Positions 14,201-29,800 of a DNA stretch of 64,000 nucleotides are shown here, one piece after another; position 1 is the stretch's first letter, and each line of letters begins with the position of its first letter. The notes under the pieces are model-generated. The model was given only the letters and a program-made list of their open reading frames with translations. It did no database searches and was not told where the DNA came from. Origin of the DNA: Tubiluchus corallicola (lineage: Eukaryota; Priapulida; Priapulimorpha; Priapulimorphida; Tubiluchidae); contig JAQGDQ010000208.1 in the NCBI GenBank assembly GCA_030141605.1, positions 1 through 64,000 on the forward strand, read 5' to 3'. The translations under genes and the position numbers were made by a program.

Positions 14201-14822
14201 ACTAGAGAAAAATTTGCCAGTACCCCATGAAATACCCTACATTTACTGAACAAAACAGCATAAAACACTTAATAAATTTTCGGAAAACGCACAATACCCA
14301 AAAATGATCTTGACACAAAAATGTGATCATTACAAAGCTTAAGAACCCCTCTTAATGGATCCGTAGGCTGTTTTTACCTGCAAATACTCAATGTAACAAA
14401 ATTAAGGAATGGTGTGTGGAAAGTGAAATTTCTCAATGGCTAACAAGTTGACCAGGCAGAAAAATGAAACTTGTAATTGCACTTTTTGCAGTGGTATGGA
14501 CTATTGGTAGTCTATAAGATAGATATATCTAATTTTTTAGCAAGATAGGTAATGATTTTTTTGAACATGAAATATTATTTGACATAAAAATTAGTATATT
14601 CTGAGCTCCCAAAGTTTACATGCTCACAAAAGTGTAATGCTCACTGCAATGTAAAATACAAACTACTAATGGTTGGTAATCAAGCTGATAACAGAACATT
14701 GAATTACCTAGTAAATTTTACAGAAAATGTACTGAAATATCCTAAAACTACGAAGCAAAACTCTATGAAATCGCATGTGTGATTAATAGCACCAGTGGAA
14801 ATATCAACACTCAAGAACCTTG
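11274..14822. other. Convergent intergenic region between FMN reductase and UNC45
   Basis: This holds the 3' ends of two genes facing each other. Apart from a degenerate minisatellite at 11480-11790 the sequence is A+T-rich with no convincing open frame. No clear AATAAA signal is placed close to either stop. Confidence 0.55.
11480..11790. repeat. Degenerate minisatellite (unit about 30-38 bases)
   Basis: The core (T)GAAAACATCTCAC or its variants GAAAATATCTTCTCA and GAAAATGTCTTCTCA recurs about nine times, each followed by a variable CAACA/ACGTA-like spacer. The units have diverged strongly, so the array is old. It begins about 200 bases after the FMN reductase stop codon and may lie in its 3' untranslated region. 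Confidence 0.7.
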
Positions 14823-17800
14823 CTAATCTGCATCTGGATTCTTTTTTATCAACTCCCATTTCTCTGCCGCCTTCAAGGCTCTGTCCGCTTCCTTTCGAGC
14901 CTTATCACGCATGAAATCCTGGATTTTACTCATAGCCATCAATGTTTCAAGCAACTCACCTTCAACCTGAAAAAGATAAATGTACGATGCAATGGAGCCT
15001 TGGTAAATGACATGGCTGGTTGTTTGTCCTCCAGCAAATCAATAAATACATGTTTTTTGCTGTTCTCTTATTAGATTTCTTCTTAAAACAGGCATTTAAA
15101 TCGTTATTTTGCTATTAGAATTGATAACAAAAACAGAAAAAATGTGTAATCATGAGCTATGGATTACGCCATCACAAAAAAGTCACAACTGCTGCATAAC
15201 AAAAAAAACTTTCTTGACTATTCATACCAGTATCGTTTTTAGTTTCTGTTTCATTCCTTAGGGGCTTATGTAACCATTCTAGCGATAATGGTCTTCTTCA
15301 GTCTTTACAATATATTGTCACTGTTGTATCATTCTACTAGAATTAGCCTAATTCGTAAAACAGTTAAATGAAAAAATTGGCAATTTCGTGCACTCACGAT
15401 CTTTTGACACATTTCTTTGTTCCGTTCCAAGATGTTAGCTAAAACATACATTCCTCTGTACTGTAACTCCGTATGATCATGCACAATTAACTCTTTAATG
15501 ATGTCATAGAAAGATTTTACCTACAAAAGAGAGAGGCAAAGATAAAATCAGTGTCTTTATAGAACAACACTTTTACATTGACGATTACTATGGTTAGGAG
15601 GACCGTAGTTGATCATTATCTGCCTGGAAGAATAAAATTCATCTTACCAGCAGGACCGTTATTGGTCAATCAAACCACATCTCAGTGCCAGGGCGCTCTG
15701 AAGTCGATTCTTTCAAATCTAATAGGTTTATAATTTAGCATTTAGCAAACTGTAAACAGGTGGAACATCTCATAATTGCGTATTAACACTGACTACTCTG
15801 CTACATCTTTTTTCTTTCTTGTTATTCTTACTAAACGATTTTGAACGTACTGCAAACTAGCTATTACTTTTGCAAGATGCACCAAAAGCAAGTAGAAAAT
15901 CTACTAAATGTTATCATAGTATGAAAGTCAAATAGCATTCAAAATATAGATGTTTTTGGCAAAAGAACCACAATCTAGGAAACCTAAATGCTTCTCAACA
16001 ATTCAAAAACATTTTGTACAATAAAAGCAGCTTTTTGCAGCACTGATGAGAAGCCCTGCTGCTTGCCAAAATGCCATTAAGGATGTTTCTGCTTTGACAA
16101 AACCCTGCTTTAGCAATCGCTTGTCAAAGATGTGCATTGTCCAAACAATGATTAATGTCACTAAGCCATTTTCGTATAAACACAGTCAATCAATAACATT
16201 CAGTGAAGCATAAAAGGTAAATGGACGATTGTGAATGGAAAAGGTAAATGTAAATATGAGATTTAGTAATAACAACATTGATAAAAGAAATGCACGATCA
16301 CAAGTTGCTAGTTCCACAAGCTATAATTGAGTTTTAGGGCAAATCATAGTTGCTTAAAAACTGACCTCATTGTATTGTATATGCAGATAATGAATAACTT
16401 AAAACAAATATCAAACCCGGAAAACCACTTCTTATTTCTTTTACAAACTCATTCACTACTGTGTGCTTAGAACAGGTGCATAAAAATCTCATTTTTACAT
16501 GTAAAGAGTGTTAATGAAATGTGCTGGTAATTAATTCTTACTGACAATAATCACACTTAATCATACTGACTCTTAGCCATAATTAATAATGAAGAGATGT
16601 GCAGTAATTATGCATGTATATGGTGAATCACTGGATTTATGTTTCTGCTGCTGTAACATCTCCTGTTATTTATAGTGCAATTATGAAACTAAATATGCAT
16701 GGCATTAGTGTAATTATGTGTAGTTATATGTATCAAGTAACTCAAAAAACTCTAATTAATCTCGTAATTAGCAACTTCAACTTAAATCTTTCTTACACTA
16801 CTAATTTATAGTCACACTGAATACTGTCTGCTAATGCTATAAGTTTTCAAAATTCGGCTGCAACAGTTTGGCTACACTATAATCACATGCAAATGGAAAA
16901 ATCCCAGACAGTGTGTGGTAGGTCACGACACTATTATTAATCTGAAAAATCGTTTGAAAAAATGTAAAATCTGTCAAAAGATGATTAGCATGTGAACAAG
17001 GTTCACACACTGTTCACACACTACATGATGGCATGAAAATGCCTAATAACCAAAGGAAAATCAGAGCAACATGCCAGGAAAGTCAGACAATGTGTAAAGG
17101 TGCACCTACATACAAAAGAAGCTAATTATAGTTGTTTGGGTTGTCAATTGGGAAGTAATTATATCGACCAAGCAAACGGGGAATTAAAATAAACCGAACG
17201 GCTGCATTAATTCCATTTTTCTTGGGAGCCTGCCAGGCCTGTGAACGGTGTTTTTGTGTGTGTTTAATGATGTCATTACGACAAAACTAAAATGTCTACA
17301 ATCTTTGGTAGCTCCACCAATATTAGACAAAGCCCTTGTATTAACGTATCAGAAAATCTACTCTGATTGCGTTTAAACTTTCTAACTTATTGAGCTCTGG
17401 TTTAATTACGTAAACTGAAAGTTAGCATGGTCCCATAGTCACTGAAGTAGGGCAGTAAGAATTAAAAATATTTCTTGCTTGCGAAGTAAAAAATCTCAGC
17501 TGGTATAAATAAAATGCTGAGAAATAAACTAGGCATTTCTAATACATCATACATTATTTGTGTTCGATATTGTTTTTCAACTCTTTAAACATAGCACGAA
17601 GTGACATGTTTTGATTGTAAAGACATTCTCAGTCTATGTGTTCACATCCTGATTTATAGTTGAAGAATGCAAGTGTTTTTTGCACAGTTAACAACTTGGC
17701 ACAGGTACAGCTTTATGCGTTGTAAGTCCTGATTACCCTTAGAAAAAGTAAAATGTACTGACGAGATTTTCACTGATTATACCTTATTATCATTTGCTTC

Positions 17801-20800
17801 TATATCTAAAATGGATATAGTGTGAAATGCTACTAAAATGTTTTAACTAATGTTTAACTAGTGATATGTACTACAGTTACTACTGTCTGTAAACGAGTAT
17901 GAAAAACAAATCTTACATCTGCTATTTTGGTAGTTCCCCTCTCGTCATGTGATAATATTGCAAGGCAACCAGCAGCAGCAAGAGATAGCTCTATATCATC
18001 ATCAGGATCTCCACAATACAAGACGAGCAATTTGACACGATCTGTCTCGAGTCTGAGAAACATTTCTACTGTCTGTAATAAAACATATAAAGCACCTCTT
18101 AATTACAACAGGAGCAAAAAAATTTCAAACATCATAGTTGGCATGGCATTGCAAGAAATCGTAGGTTAATATTTTAAATGTATGTGCCTTAAAAAAGCAT
18201 GCAGGTGTTTTTTGCAGAGTTAACAACTTGGCACAGACATAGCTTTATGCATTATAAGTTCTGATTACCCATAGAAAAAGCAAAAATATACTGACAAGAT
18301 TTTCACTGATTGTATATTATTGTCATTTGCTTCTATATCTTAAATGGATCTAGTGTGAAATGCTACTAAAACGTATGGTAAAATGAAATACCAGCCAACT
18401 GGCATGCTAACCTGTTCACATTGCAACATGTTAAGTATGCACTGTACAGCAGAACGTCTGATCATCTCGTGTTCCTCGTAACACCAGTGTTCAATCTTAC
18501 TTAAACCATCTTCTGTTATAATCCTCTGTCTAAAAAAATGAAAATATAAGTGACTAATAGGATGTAAGTAACTTGATAAAAGTGATTTCAACCATGCAAA
18601 ATAACCAATGTATAACATACCAAACACTCAGTGGTATGCGTGCGTGTGAGTGCACGCGTGTGTATATACACGCATGCACGCACGCACACACACAAATATA
18701 TATATATTCAGACCAAGGAATATGTGTGTGTGTGTGTGTGTATCACGAAAAACACAGAAAAGCAGGCCAAAATAAGCGAAGTAAAACTACCAATAAACAC
18801 ACAAATGCTCACTAAAAATAGCTCAATTTAAAACACCAGTAGCTTAAAAAACGTTACTAGCAAATGACAATTTACACTAGTTTGTAGGATTAAAAGATGA
18901 ATAATCTGTTTGCGTGAAACTTGTCAAATATTTCTTCTCACAGCTACTCAATAAGCAGTGAATTCAAGTAGTGACATTTTCACAAAAGTTAACATACAGA
19001 ACAGGTTGCTATCAAGTCAAACCAATGGAGATTTGTACATACCTTACGCTGTTACTCACAGTAGCTAAGTTTGTGAGAGCCATGAGTGCTTCAAAATTCG
19101 CCAGTCCAGTTTGATCTGGATGCAACAATCCAATCAGCGGTCTGACAATCTCACAACACTTTGTTCAATATAAAAAAGTAATTAATGATAGCATTGGAAT
19201 AATAGTTTATCAAATGATAATATACAATAATCAAATGACGACTAGAAATTGAATGCAAGTGTTGCCACTGGTCTAGAAACCTATCTGCACATTGTGCAAG
19301 CAGAATGCTGTTTCAGAAAAAGGGTTATCTTTACGAGGCAAGCATACAAGTTTATCATGGTTGGGATGACAAAAATTTTAATATAATAATTTGGGTTACT
19401 AGTAACCCAAGTAAGGAAAAAAATCAAAACCAAACAATCATCGTCAAGTGAGAAAACGCATCGTTGCTAAACTGTGCGTCGTTACAGAAAGACTTACTGA
19501 ATAATCAATAATCAATTAATTTTAACAGTTGCCTCTGTGACAATTGTTCAGCCAAACATTTGCCCGTTCTCTGCTATGTTAATGATAAAATAAAATCTAG
19601 GATAATAGAAAAATAAAGTTAGATCGAATCGCTGTAAATATAAGTTTTATTTAACTTGAACTCAATTAGTTACTGAAGCAATATACGGCAGTAAAACGTT
19701 AAGATTGTTTCACACTAACCCGTTGTCCTGGGAAAGCAATTTGTGGGTTGTTTGTGATTGCAATGCGCGCCAAAGCGTGAGCCGCTAAGGACTTTGCTTT
19801 TGGAGTTCCTTCAGTAGCAATAGGTAACAACACCTGAAAATTGACATTTAAATTTAGCAAAATTATGAATATTTAGCATTACAGTTTTTCCCATTTTGCA
19901 CCCAAGCAGCACAATGTTCACATTAAGTAAAAATTTAGTTGAAATTTACCTTTGCACCGCCTTGTTGCACAATTATACCTCGATGCTCTTTGGCTTCTGT
20001 TACAGCAAAGAATACCCTATTACAAAAATAAATTCAAAATGCAATGATTTCTTAAAACAAGGCAAAACAGTGCCAAAAAAGCCAAAAGCATAAAATGTTT
20101 GTTATCATAATATTATAACCTTGTTGACAACATTATGAATAACCAAGCTTCTGGTGGAAGAACAATGTTTCTTGCATTTTCCAATTTCTATCCTTAAATA
20201 AGTTATAAAATAAAAAAGTGCAAATATGCATATGTAAACAAATGAAAAGGAATACCAGACCCAATTTCAAAAATTATAGCTCAAAACAATCTACCCTATA
20301 AAATATTGAAAAGGAACACACTATTTTTATCAAGAATTGTTACCGCAGAGATATAATTTTGCATTCACGTGGTTAATTCTTCACTGTTGCATGCATTTTG
20401 CCATTTGCTAGTTAAATAGGCACTATAGCCTACATGCCGGAAATGTGTTACACAAAAAAGCAGATGCCATTCCTCCCCAATGTTTACAGTTGTTCAGTTG
20501 TGATGTAGTGTGTTCGAGAGTACATGAATGCATGATCACAGCAGTAAACATGAAATTTGAATTTTAAACTTCAAATTTGCTGCACTTTTGTATATCACAC
20601 TAAATGTTGTACTTTTACAAACACATGCAGCACACTCATGGAATGCTTGTTCTGTTAAAAACTCAGTTACAATGTCATCAATAGTTGGGCTTGCTCATTA
20701 TTAATTAAGTTTTTAACTTATTATTTAATTATCAAAAGTGCTCTGAATTTTTATAACAGTAAAAATAATTATTATTACCGTACTTCAAAATGGGGATGAT

Positions 20801-23800
20801 ATGAAAATTCATCCTATTTCCCTTTACATTTGCTGAAGCTTTTGACACAGTCTTTTCTTTTGATACAAGTTTTCTGTTAATTTGAGTGAAGATAAAATAC
20901 TGGACAACCACTCATTCAACCTACATTAATAACAACTGTGCTCATGTTCTAGCTGCTAGAATTTGCCATGAAGTATTACGAGAAACGCTGCCTTACCTTG
21001 CAATGTTTTCTTTGGTACTGTAGCTGTTACTCTTTGAAACTCCAACCAACGCACTTATGACATTATTTTTTACGAGAATTTGCACTCGTTTATCAGCATA
21101 CTCTTTCGCATCCTGAAAGAAGTTTATTCATGCAACATGTTTACAGACACTAATGAAAGATGCAATTCATATATTAATGAGAACTTTGTGAATGTGTGTG
21201 TTTTGTATTAACACAGATAAGAAAATTTTCATATAATTTTTACTTTTTAAGTACATACATTTCCTCTGTTTATGTTCCACTATGGTTTCACCTAGCACTT
21301 GATTCGATAGTTTCAATTTAATGCCTGTCCTTAATGGACTACCAAGAAAAACGGAAAGGAAAACCTTATTTTGACATTGTTGTTATGCAATCGATTATTC
21401 TCGGTCACATAGCTGACTACTAATGATGTAAGTAATGGCCATTGCTGGCAGATAAAACACAGTAAATACAAATCAAAGTTGAATTAATATCAGAGCATTA
21501 TAATAATTATTTCAGTTTAATCTTCAATTATGCACAAAAATGTCTTTGCATGGCCTTTGCTAGTTAAATAATTAATTGGGTAGCTTTCTTCATTGTTAAG
21601 TTGATTTTCTACTGGTATGTAACCATACATCTACTAACATACTACAAACAGCCAGTTATTTAAAATTAAGTGTTTTCAAAAACAATTTTGCAAATCCATG
21701 TCAAACAGCACAGATAAAAAACCACCAACTTTCTTCTTCTAGTATGTTAAGCAGATTATTAAACTGACTAATCACTTTTTCAATTTTCCTCTCCGCTTAT
21801 GTACGTGAGACAATACACGCTGCCTTCTATATTCATTATAATCTGTTAAGCTGGAGTTACAGTAGCACTTACAGCTTGCTGCCTCAGCTAAATGAACAGA
21901 AACTACTCAAAGGTTTGCAAGCTTAACTATCACTTGCAGAATGTAACGTAATGTTGCAGATAAGAAAGTGAAACAATTCGATAATTCAAAGTGTAAACAC
22001 AATTTAAAAACCAATGACTAAAACTATGCCGGACTCAAATTTTTAAAATGACAGCTTACAAATTCATGCTCCTCCGGTACATGTTTTTTAGCGAAGTTTG
22101 CGAGCTCCACCATCTCTGGTTCAACTTCAGTTTTGTCGTAACTGTTGGTGAGATTGACTAGTACTGATGATATGCTGAACACTCCCATCTCATCAGTGTG
22201 CTGAAAAAGTGCATAATAAATGCTTAGCAAAAATAACTGCCACGTGTCTAGGAAACGTGCACAATAATATCTGTTCTCAAAGTAAGGCTTTTTTAGGAAA
22301 TAAACAACAGGTGTTGAAAGAATTGTAGAAGGAATTAAATTAGTAAAGTCTGTAACAGTTCAATTTACAGACATGGAAGAAGTTTGGTATCCCAGTGAAA
22401 AGTATTAACTTTTTTTTACATACTTTTTTATTTAAGCAGTATTGACTTACTTTAACCAGCAGATAGGCAGTTGCTGCTGTTTACTTGTTTTGAGTTACAA
22501 TAATAATAATAACAGTATATTCATAAAGATGTTGAAAAATAAACTGAATGAAAAGAGCTAAATAAAGTTTTGTGCTACATGGTTTTGTTTACCTTTGATA
22601 ATTCAACAATGGCTCTAAGTGCTTCTATATCCCCAATGATCAGTTCTTTTACGTCAGCATCAAGAGACAGATAAAGTAAACCTTCTGTAGCCCACTTACG
22701 CAGATCTGTATCCTTTCTGGGATTTTTTAAAAAACTGCAACAGACAGAATATTATACATACAATAAAAATAATAATTAGCAAGTTAACAAGGTTAAAACA
22801 TTTTATGAAAAAACTGGATAACAAAGTGTATAGATCTTTTGCCATCACCTCCCTAAGAGTTTTTGGTATTTAAGCCGCAGACAAAACTGTTACTAAGTGC
22901 TATTGCAGTTATCAGTGCTACCATGGTGAGATAACAGCATTAGCAACAGATCAATTAATTGTTATTTAAAACAGATAGAATGGTTTCTAAACTGGGAAAG
23001 GTACGATTTACAGCCAAATGAACTAACCAAAAATGAAAAGAAATAAAAACAGCAAAGAATCACAGCATAAAGAACAAGAATATGTAAAGGAAGCATATAA
23101 TTGTTAGTCTCTTCTGTGCAATTTAGCACCCTCGACAAAATGATATTAGTATAGTTATGTAACCTTACTTCAGACAAGCAGTAGCTAATTTCACTGTGCT
23201 GCCCTCTGCCAAAGGCCTGCTTGCTGCATCGGTACCGCCCGATGATCCAGCTTTACACAAAGCCTGTCACATAAAAATCAAATCAAACAGTTTTGAAAAT
23301 AAATAAACTTTAACACAACTTGCAATGAGGACTCTTTCACAACTAACTGACATTTTTATATCACAGATAAGTTTTTACATTTACATGAGTTGAGCTCATA
23401 CAAATATTGGAACACCCCTATTGGGGATTTAGTTAAAAGTAGAGTTGAAGATATGATAACTACATCGAATAAAACTGAAACTGCTAAGTAACATTGAATG
23501 TAAGAATGAGTTTTATTTAAAAATTGGCATTTAATGTGAAAGGCAACGTGCGCAGTTTATCACTGGTTATTTCTACATATAGAACAGACCTATACACAAC
23601 CATATGCGACTAGAATACCACCGACAGTGCCAAATATTTCACTTAAAGGACTCTCCTTGAAAAAACAACTTTCACTCCAACCACAACCAGCTACATTAAA
23701 CTCACTCTGTTGCCGAATGCTCGATCTTGGCTTGCAGCACGACAAAATGTACAAAAACGAAAAAAGACAATGTGCAATACTCACTGCCAAAGCTCGAACT

Positions 23801-26800
23801 CTGATGTGATCGTCCTGGGACTGATACAGCTTCTTCAAGATGGCGCTGCCTTGATTTACAACTGCTGTACTTTTGTCTGGTTTTGAAGCGGCTTGAATGA
23901 TTGCTTCAACAGCCACTTTCTTTAAAATTAGACAAAAAAAGAAAATGTAAAAAATTATCAGTTTAAGTACAACTGTCACAAAAACATACGTAAGAGCAGC
24001 CAATGAAAAAAAAACTTTTATGCAATAAGAAATCAAATACCATATTTGCAAACAGTTCACAATTACTGGTAATTTGTCATTTGTCAGATAAGCTGGTCAT
24101 AATTTTATACAAAAATGCACTGGGGAATTGAAATAACTGGCAAGTCAAATTACATTGTGAAGGCGTGCCATACGTCTAATTGTAATCAAAAGATTAGTGA
24201 GATAGTTAAATTTAAAATGTTCTGGTGACTGGCGAAAAATGTTCACGACTTTATGTCAGTTCAACTGTAGTTAGAAGACTAAAGTCATCAGTATGTCAGT
24301 ACATTTACGAAGAGAATAATCAGACAAAAGAGAATTTTTCAGGAGTCAAAAAACAGTTGAGGCAGAACTGTCTGCCATTTTATAACAAACTACACAAAAA
24401 ATAAAATATGAAAAATTGAAAATTACTTGTTGCAATGTGTCTTCCGATCCTGCCATTACTAACATGATCTCAAGGAAACCCTTTGTCCCAAGTATGCTAT
24501 TACCAACATCAAATGGCCCCTGTAACAAATGAAGACTTTATTGTCAGTGTATTTTGAAAAACAAACCCATGTTATCCTAGGAACATTTGTATCTTTCTCA
24601 GTGAGTTTCTGGAGAATAACAATTTTCTATTATTGCAAAATAATAGTTAGTAACAAATTCAGGTTTTTGTGGTGGCATCGTCAACATGAAAGACAAATAG
24701 AATGTAATAAAACTTTGGGTCCTGACGGTATTACTTACAACTTTTTAAAGAACTGTGCAGATGACTTGATGATTGCACCCATGTAGATTCTTTAACACAA
24801 ATTCGCCCAGTGGTTATATACCAAGAGCCTGGAAGAATGTCACTGTCTCCCCTATATACAAGGGGAACGAGAAAGATAGTGATTTGTTTGACAGTTATCG
24901 GTTCAGTCACATGTGCTATTGTTACGGAGAAAATCATAGCTGATTCAATTGTTAATTACCTTGAAAGCCGGGTAATCAGTAAACTTGGTTTCTTAAAAAC
25001 CTAGATATGATGCTCAGTATGCTATGTTATACGACCAGTAGTGCAGAATATTAGACGAACACTGTCAGCTACGCAGTGACGCTGTATTTATAGATTTTTC
25101 TTCTAGAGCATTTGGCATAGTGTTACATGCAAGGTTACATGCTGGTATATGTGGACAATAAGTTTTTTTGTTCCACAGACTGCAACATCTGATATATCAC
25201 AGCACATTCCATCTGGATACCTGAAACACCTGGGGTGCACTAAGGTTCCATTCTTGGACCCTGCCATGTTTTTGTTGCACTCGAATTTCCTAAATGAAGT
25301 TATATCACAAGACACACATTATGCAATAAGCTGATGATATTATTACACATAAGGTCATAGGAAAACCTAAATACACTATTTGCTTTTAAAGTAATTTGAC
25401 TAGAATTCATGATGTTTGCCAAAATAAAAAACTGTTCTTGAATCTTAATAAAACTGAACCTCTTGTTAAAAAATTCTAACCTTACAACATCAAATACACC
25501 ATTAATGAAAATATAGTAACAGAAGTACCAACTCATAAACACTTAGGGTTCACCAGCCCAATGATATCAACAAAGAATATCCAAAAAGCAAAAATCTGAT
25601 GCCAACCCAGAAGGATACTTGGTTTCATCATTAGGCCCAGCAGGTGTGAAAATGTTTGCACTTTCAAACTATTATCGAAGAAGCAACACATTGCACACAG
25701 GAACAAAATTCTTTATCTTGCTTTTTATTCTTTAATAGGCAGATTTTAGAGCACTGCTCTGCAATCTGTCCCCACCCACACAACATCGGGAATACGTTAA
25801 AAACTGACACATTTCAAACAAAGACTACAAGATACATGTGTAATTGTGTATTCTTGACAGGCGTCAAATAACTGACTGCAGTACTAGGTCAAGAACTTTT
25901 AGACTTAAAAGCCTTAAACGTCACAAAAACCTGTCTTTGGTCACATTTGGTTTTAAAGCTTTAAATGGCATGTTGAGACATAGTCTGGACAGATCTGCCA
26001 CGTTGAGCAGGTGTTTGTTTAGACACATGAATAGTTTTTCACGTCTCAGTGGAACGACCTGCCACAAATTATCATCTAAACACAATTCCTTGAAATGTTC
26101 TGAAGTAGTGCAACTATTTAGTATCTAGATTATGAGCATTTACCATAAAAATTGCGAGTACATGAAATTTCTGTTATTAATTATATATTTTTAATATTAA
26201 TTGTATTTATTGAATGTATCTGTTTAAAATGCTTTTCTGTCTGGATGACGGACACTTTTCACTGGCCAGGGATTTGTTACTGTGCTGCTACTCTCGAAAC
26301 ACAGAACAGCTTTTTACAGGATTTGTTTGTTTATTTGTGAATTTATTCTGTTCACGTGCTATATATAACTGTATACGTATGGTTTGTTAGGTGCCAAATA
26401 AATCTGGAATGAAATAATTTCAGGTTCGCTAAAAGTTTAGTAAATTGGAAAACAATTTATAACCGAAAAATTGTAGAACACTATAGTAACTAGGCAACAG
26501 CACACGACCATGAAAATTGTATGTCGTTGGTTAAACAAGCAGTCATAAATACTATAATATTATATTGTCACGGCAGAAAGTGTCAGGAACTCTTAGGAAA
26601 ACCTAAAGGCAATGCAAGTTAACACCACACAATTCTGGAATGATAGAAATGTCAAAAGTGGAAATAAACTCGCAGTGTACCTGAAGAAGTGTGGTTAAAC
26701 AAACAACACACTTGACTTTGGCATTGATGTCTTGCAAGTCTTTTAACAATGTCCTACATAAAAAATGTATAAAACAGTGTTTGTATAAAACATTGTCAAA

Positions 26801-29800
26801 ACATATATATTTTACACACACAGAATCAAGTACTTATGATGATTAATTTGCAACTCATGACAGTTTTGGAGGTAATCAAACCGAGATATTTCGATAATCC
26901 AACTCAATAATCAAGTTAATTCGAACACACGATTTGCAAAATAGATTGCTTATTCTTCATACCAGATTAATTAAGAACTCAATATAATTTTGGTAGCAAA
27001 CTACTGCTAAAACACAGAAATATGTACTTGAAGGAATAGGCAAAGTTTCACTCAGTTTTCATTAACAGATAGTATTGCCAGATGCTTGATTTTGGGCTGT
27101 CTCATCATGGAGGCAACCCGGTTTTTTATAGTTTCTGTTCACAAAAAATCATAGACTAAAATGGAAAGTTACTCGATTTTAACATCATTTAAAAAATATA
27201 ATATACTTCCCTGCTAAGAAGCTAATATTTGTGTTATAAACACTGCTTTCACTGTCACATAAACAAAGCATGAGACATGAACAAGGAACATACCTAAAGT
27301 TATATTACATCAAAGTAAAAAACAAAAAAATCCGTAGATTTGGGACTGCGTCACTACCTCTGAATCAGTCAGCATTCACTCTATTCAATGCCAGAGCAGG
27401 GCTAGATGTGCTTAAGCTTTTTTTTATTTATTAGCTCTTCAACCATTTTACTTACCACACAAGTGACATAACTTACATGATGAAATCATCACACTGTTCT
27501 CTGAACCTAGCTCGTTCCTTATCACTTTCCAAGTCATTATAAATGTTATTGAGGCACAAAGCGACATGTCCACGCGTGTCTTTGGTAATTGGCAGATCAG
27601 TTAACTCCAATAAGCAACTTCCCACCTTGAGAAGTTCCCATATTCCTGAAAAAAAAAACAGAAATTTTGAAAGGAACACCCATAAGCCAAAAACATTTTT
27701 CTGGAAGTGTCGTAATATTGAACTACTAGCTTTGGCTCTCCTCTTTTTCATTCAAATTAAGGAAAGTCTCACCTTTGTCATCAAGGAAACGTCGAATCCA
27801 GTCAATGCCATCCGTCTGTGGAACAAGTTTCAACAGCAAATCGATGACAGCGTCGCGACCATATCCGGATAATTTTGGATCAGCCACTAATTGCGTCATA
27901 GTCTTCATAATGGCACCAATGGCTTTAATGTTTGCTGAAAAACAAAGAAAAAATATTGATTATTAACGACTCTAATTATAACTGCACATACTTCAACATT
28001 GAGTGTTCATAGAAATTGAAATTAAACAAACAACAAATTACAAATTTTTCTTTCTACAGCTAATTCTAAAAAATAAAATTTTAAACATGGAACATTACCA
28101 ATGCAGGATTAAATGGAAAGAAGTTAAACGAATAATGAACTGAACCATTTACATATGGATCAAAGTCAGTAGAATTATTGCAGTGAGCAACTAAATTCTT
28201 AAATGATCACATTTATGCAGGGCCTTTTTAGCAGAATCATAGGCCACCAGGCAAAACAGTGTACCTAGGTATAAATTAAGCAACACATATGTTTGAACAA
28301 TATCACATATAAATTATACTCAAAATGATAGACCACAACAGATGGAAATGACACAGTATGGACTAACAAGTATTTATAGTTTAGTATACTATAGTACAGT
28401 AGTCGCCACTTAATAAACTCACTTTGGGACCGAAGTGTTTTGGCCCAATTAACAGACGGGTATAGTATTACAGGTATCGAGGTATGAGTCATCAGCTTAC
28501 TATGCACACCAACGGTTTTTAATAAATTTTAGAAACGAACTAGTCCCTAAATTCCTTTTTGCGCAGTTAAAAATTAGAAAAAATATTTTAAAATATTAAT
28601 TTATATAAGTGAATTAGTAATAAGTTAAAAAGTATACTTTTCTAAATCACAGACTTTTTCAAGTCTGTTTATTTGCAAAAATTACAAAAATTCCTTTAAG
28701 GTCATCTACTTCATTTTCTTCCGAAGAAGTTGGCCCACAAAGTCCTCGTAACTATAGAAACGTTGAAAATCTGTTGTTGTGCATGACTAAAACAGTTCTG
28801 AATCGTCTGCTCACTTACATTGCTCTTATTTGCTGTACGATGTTTATTCTTGTAAGTCATAAGGAATACTGGCTGATTACTGTACCTGCATCTTTGACTA
28901 TTAACTCATTAAGCCTGAAAATGTGATTTGCAACTAGTGCATCAAAAGGTTCCAGACATTTTTTGGGTAACGAGGTTAATTGCAGTGGGCGAGCGGATAA
29001 CAGATTCAAAGCAAAACCACTAGCATATTAGCGCATGATAAACGTACCCATTTGCAAACAAAACTTAACATGATTGTTTCTACATATATAATGCACAAAA
29101 GGGAAAATGACATAAAAGTAGGAAAGGATGTTTGGGCACATACAAATGTCTTATTTTAAGTATGCGAAGGAAAAATATTGAGTCAATTAAGCAAAGTTAT
29201 TTGAGTCAATTACTATTAGTTAATGACTTAAAAAAATGAATAGAAACGGCCCGTTCCAGGCGTTTCTGCATCAATTAAGCAATTGAATCTATTAACCGTG
29301 AGTCTATTAAGTGGCGACTACTGTATTTATTTACTGACAGCAAGTCACAACAAACATAGACTAGCATGAAGCCCCTATGCTCATGCCCAGTGTGCCAATG
29401 CACTAAGACAGTCCTGCATTTACATAGAATAAATGTTAATCGTGAAAAGCCATTATTAATAAACCCAGTGATATATGCTAAACAAAAATTAAACCAAACT
29501 TTTAGTGAAGAAAATGCTAAAAATATATAAACCAGTCACGGCTTGAAGCCAAGACTTTGCAAACAGACCTCACTTGTTCCACATTCACTGAATGATCGAC
29601 TCATACAGCAAAGCAGCTCTGAATTTTCATCCTTGTTTCAACATTTTCTTCAATTTAATAATTAGGCAGTAGATTAATTGTTGTTCCACAGAAACCATTA
29701 GGTTTAATAATCACTTTTAGGACCTACTGTTGACAACTGAATTGATTAACTAATTCATCTGAAATACAAACTACAACAATATACAGTCAATAATAAAACA

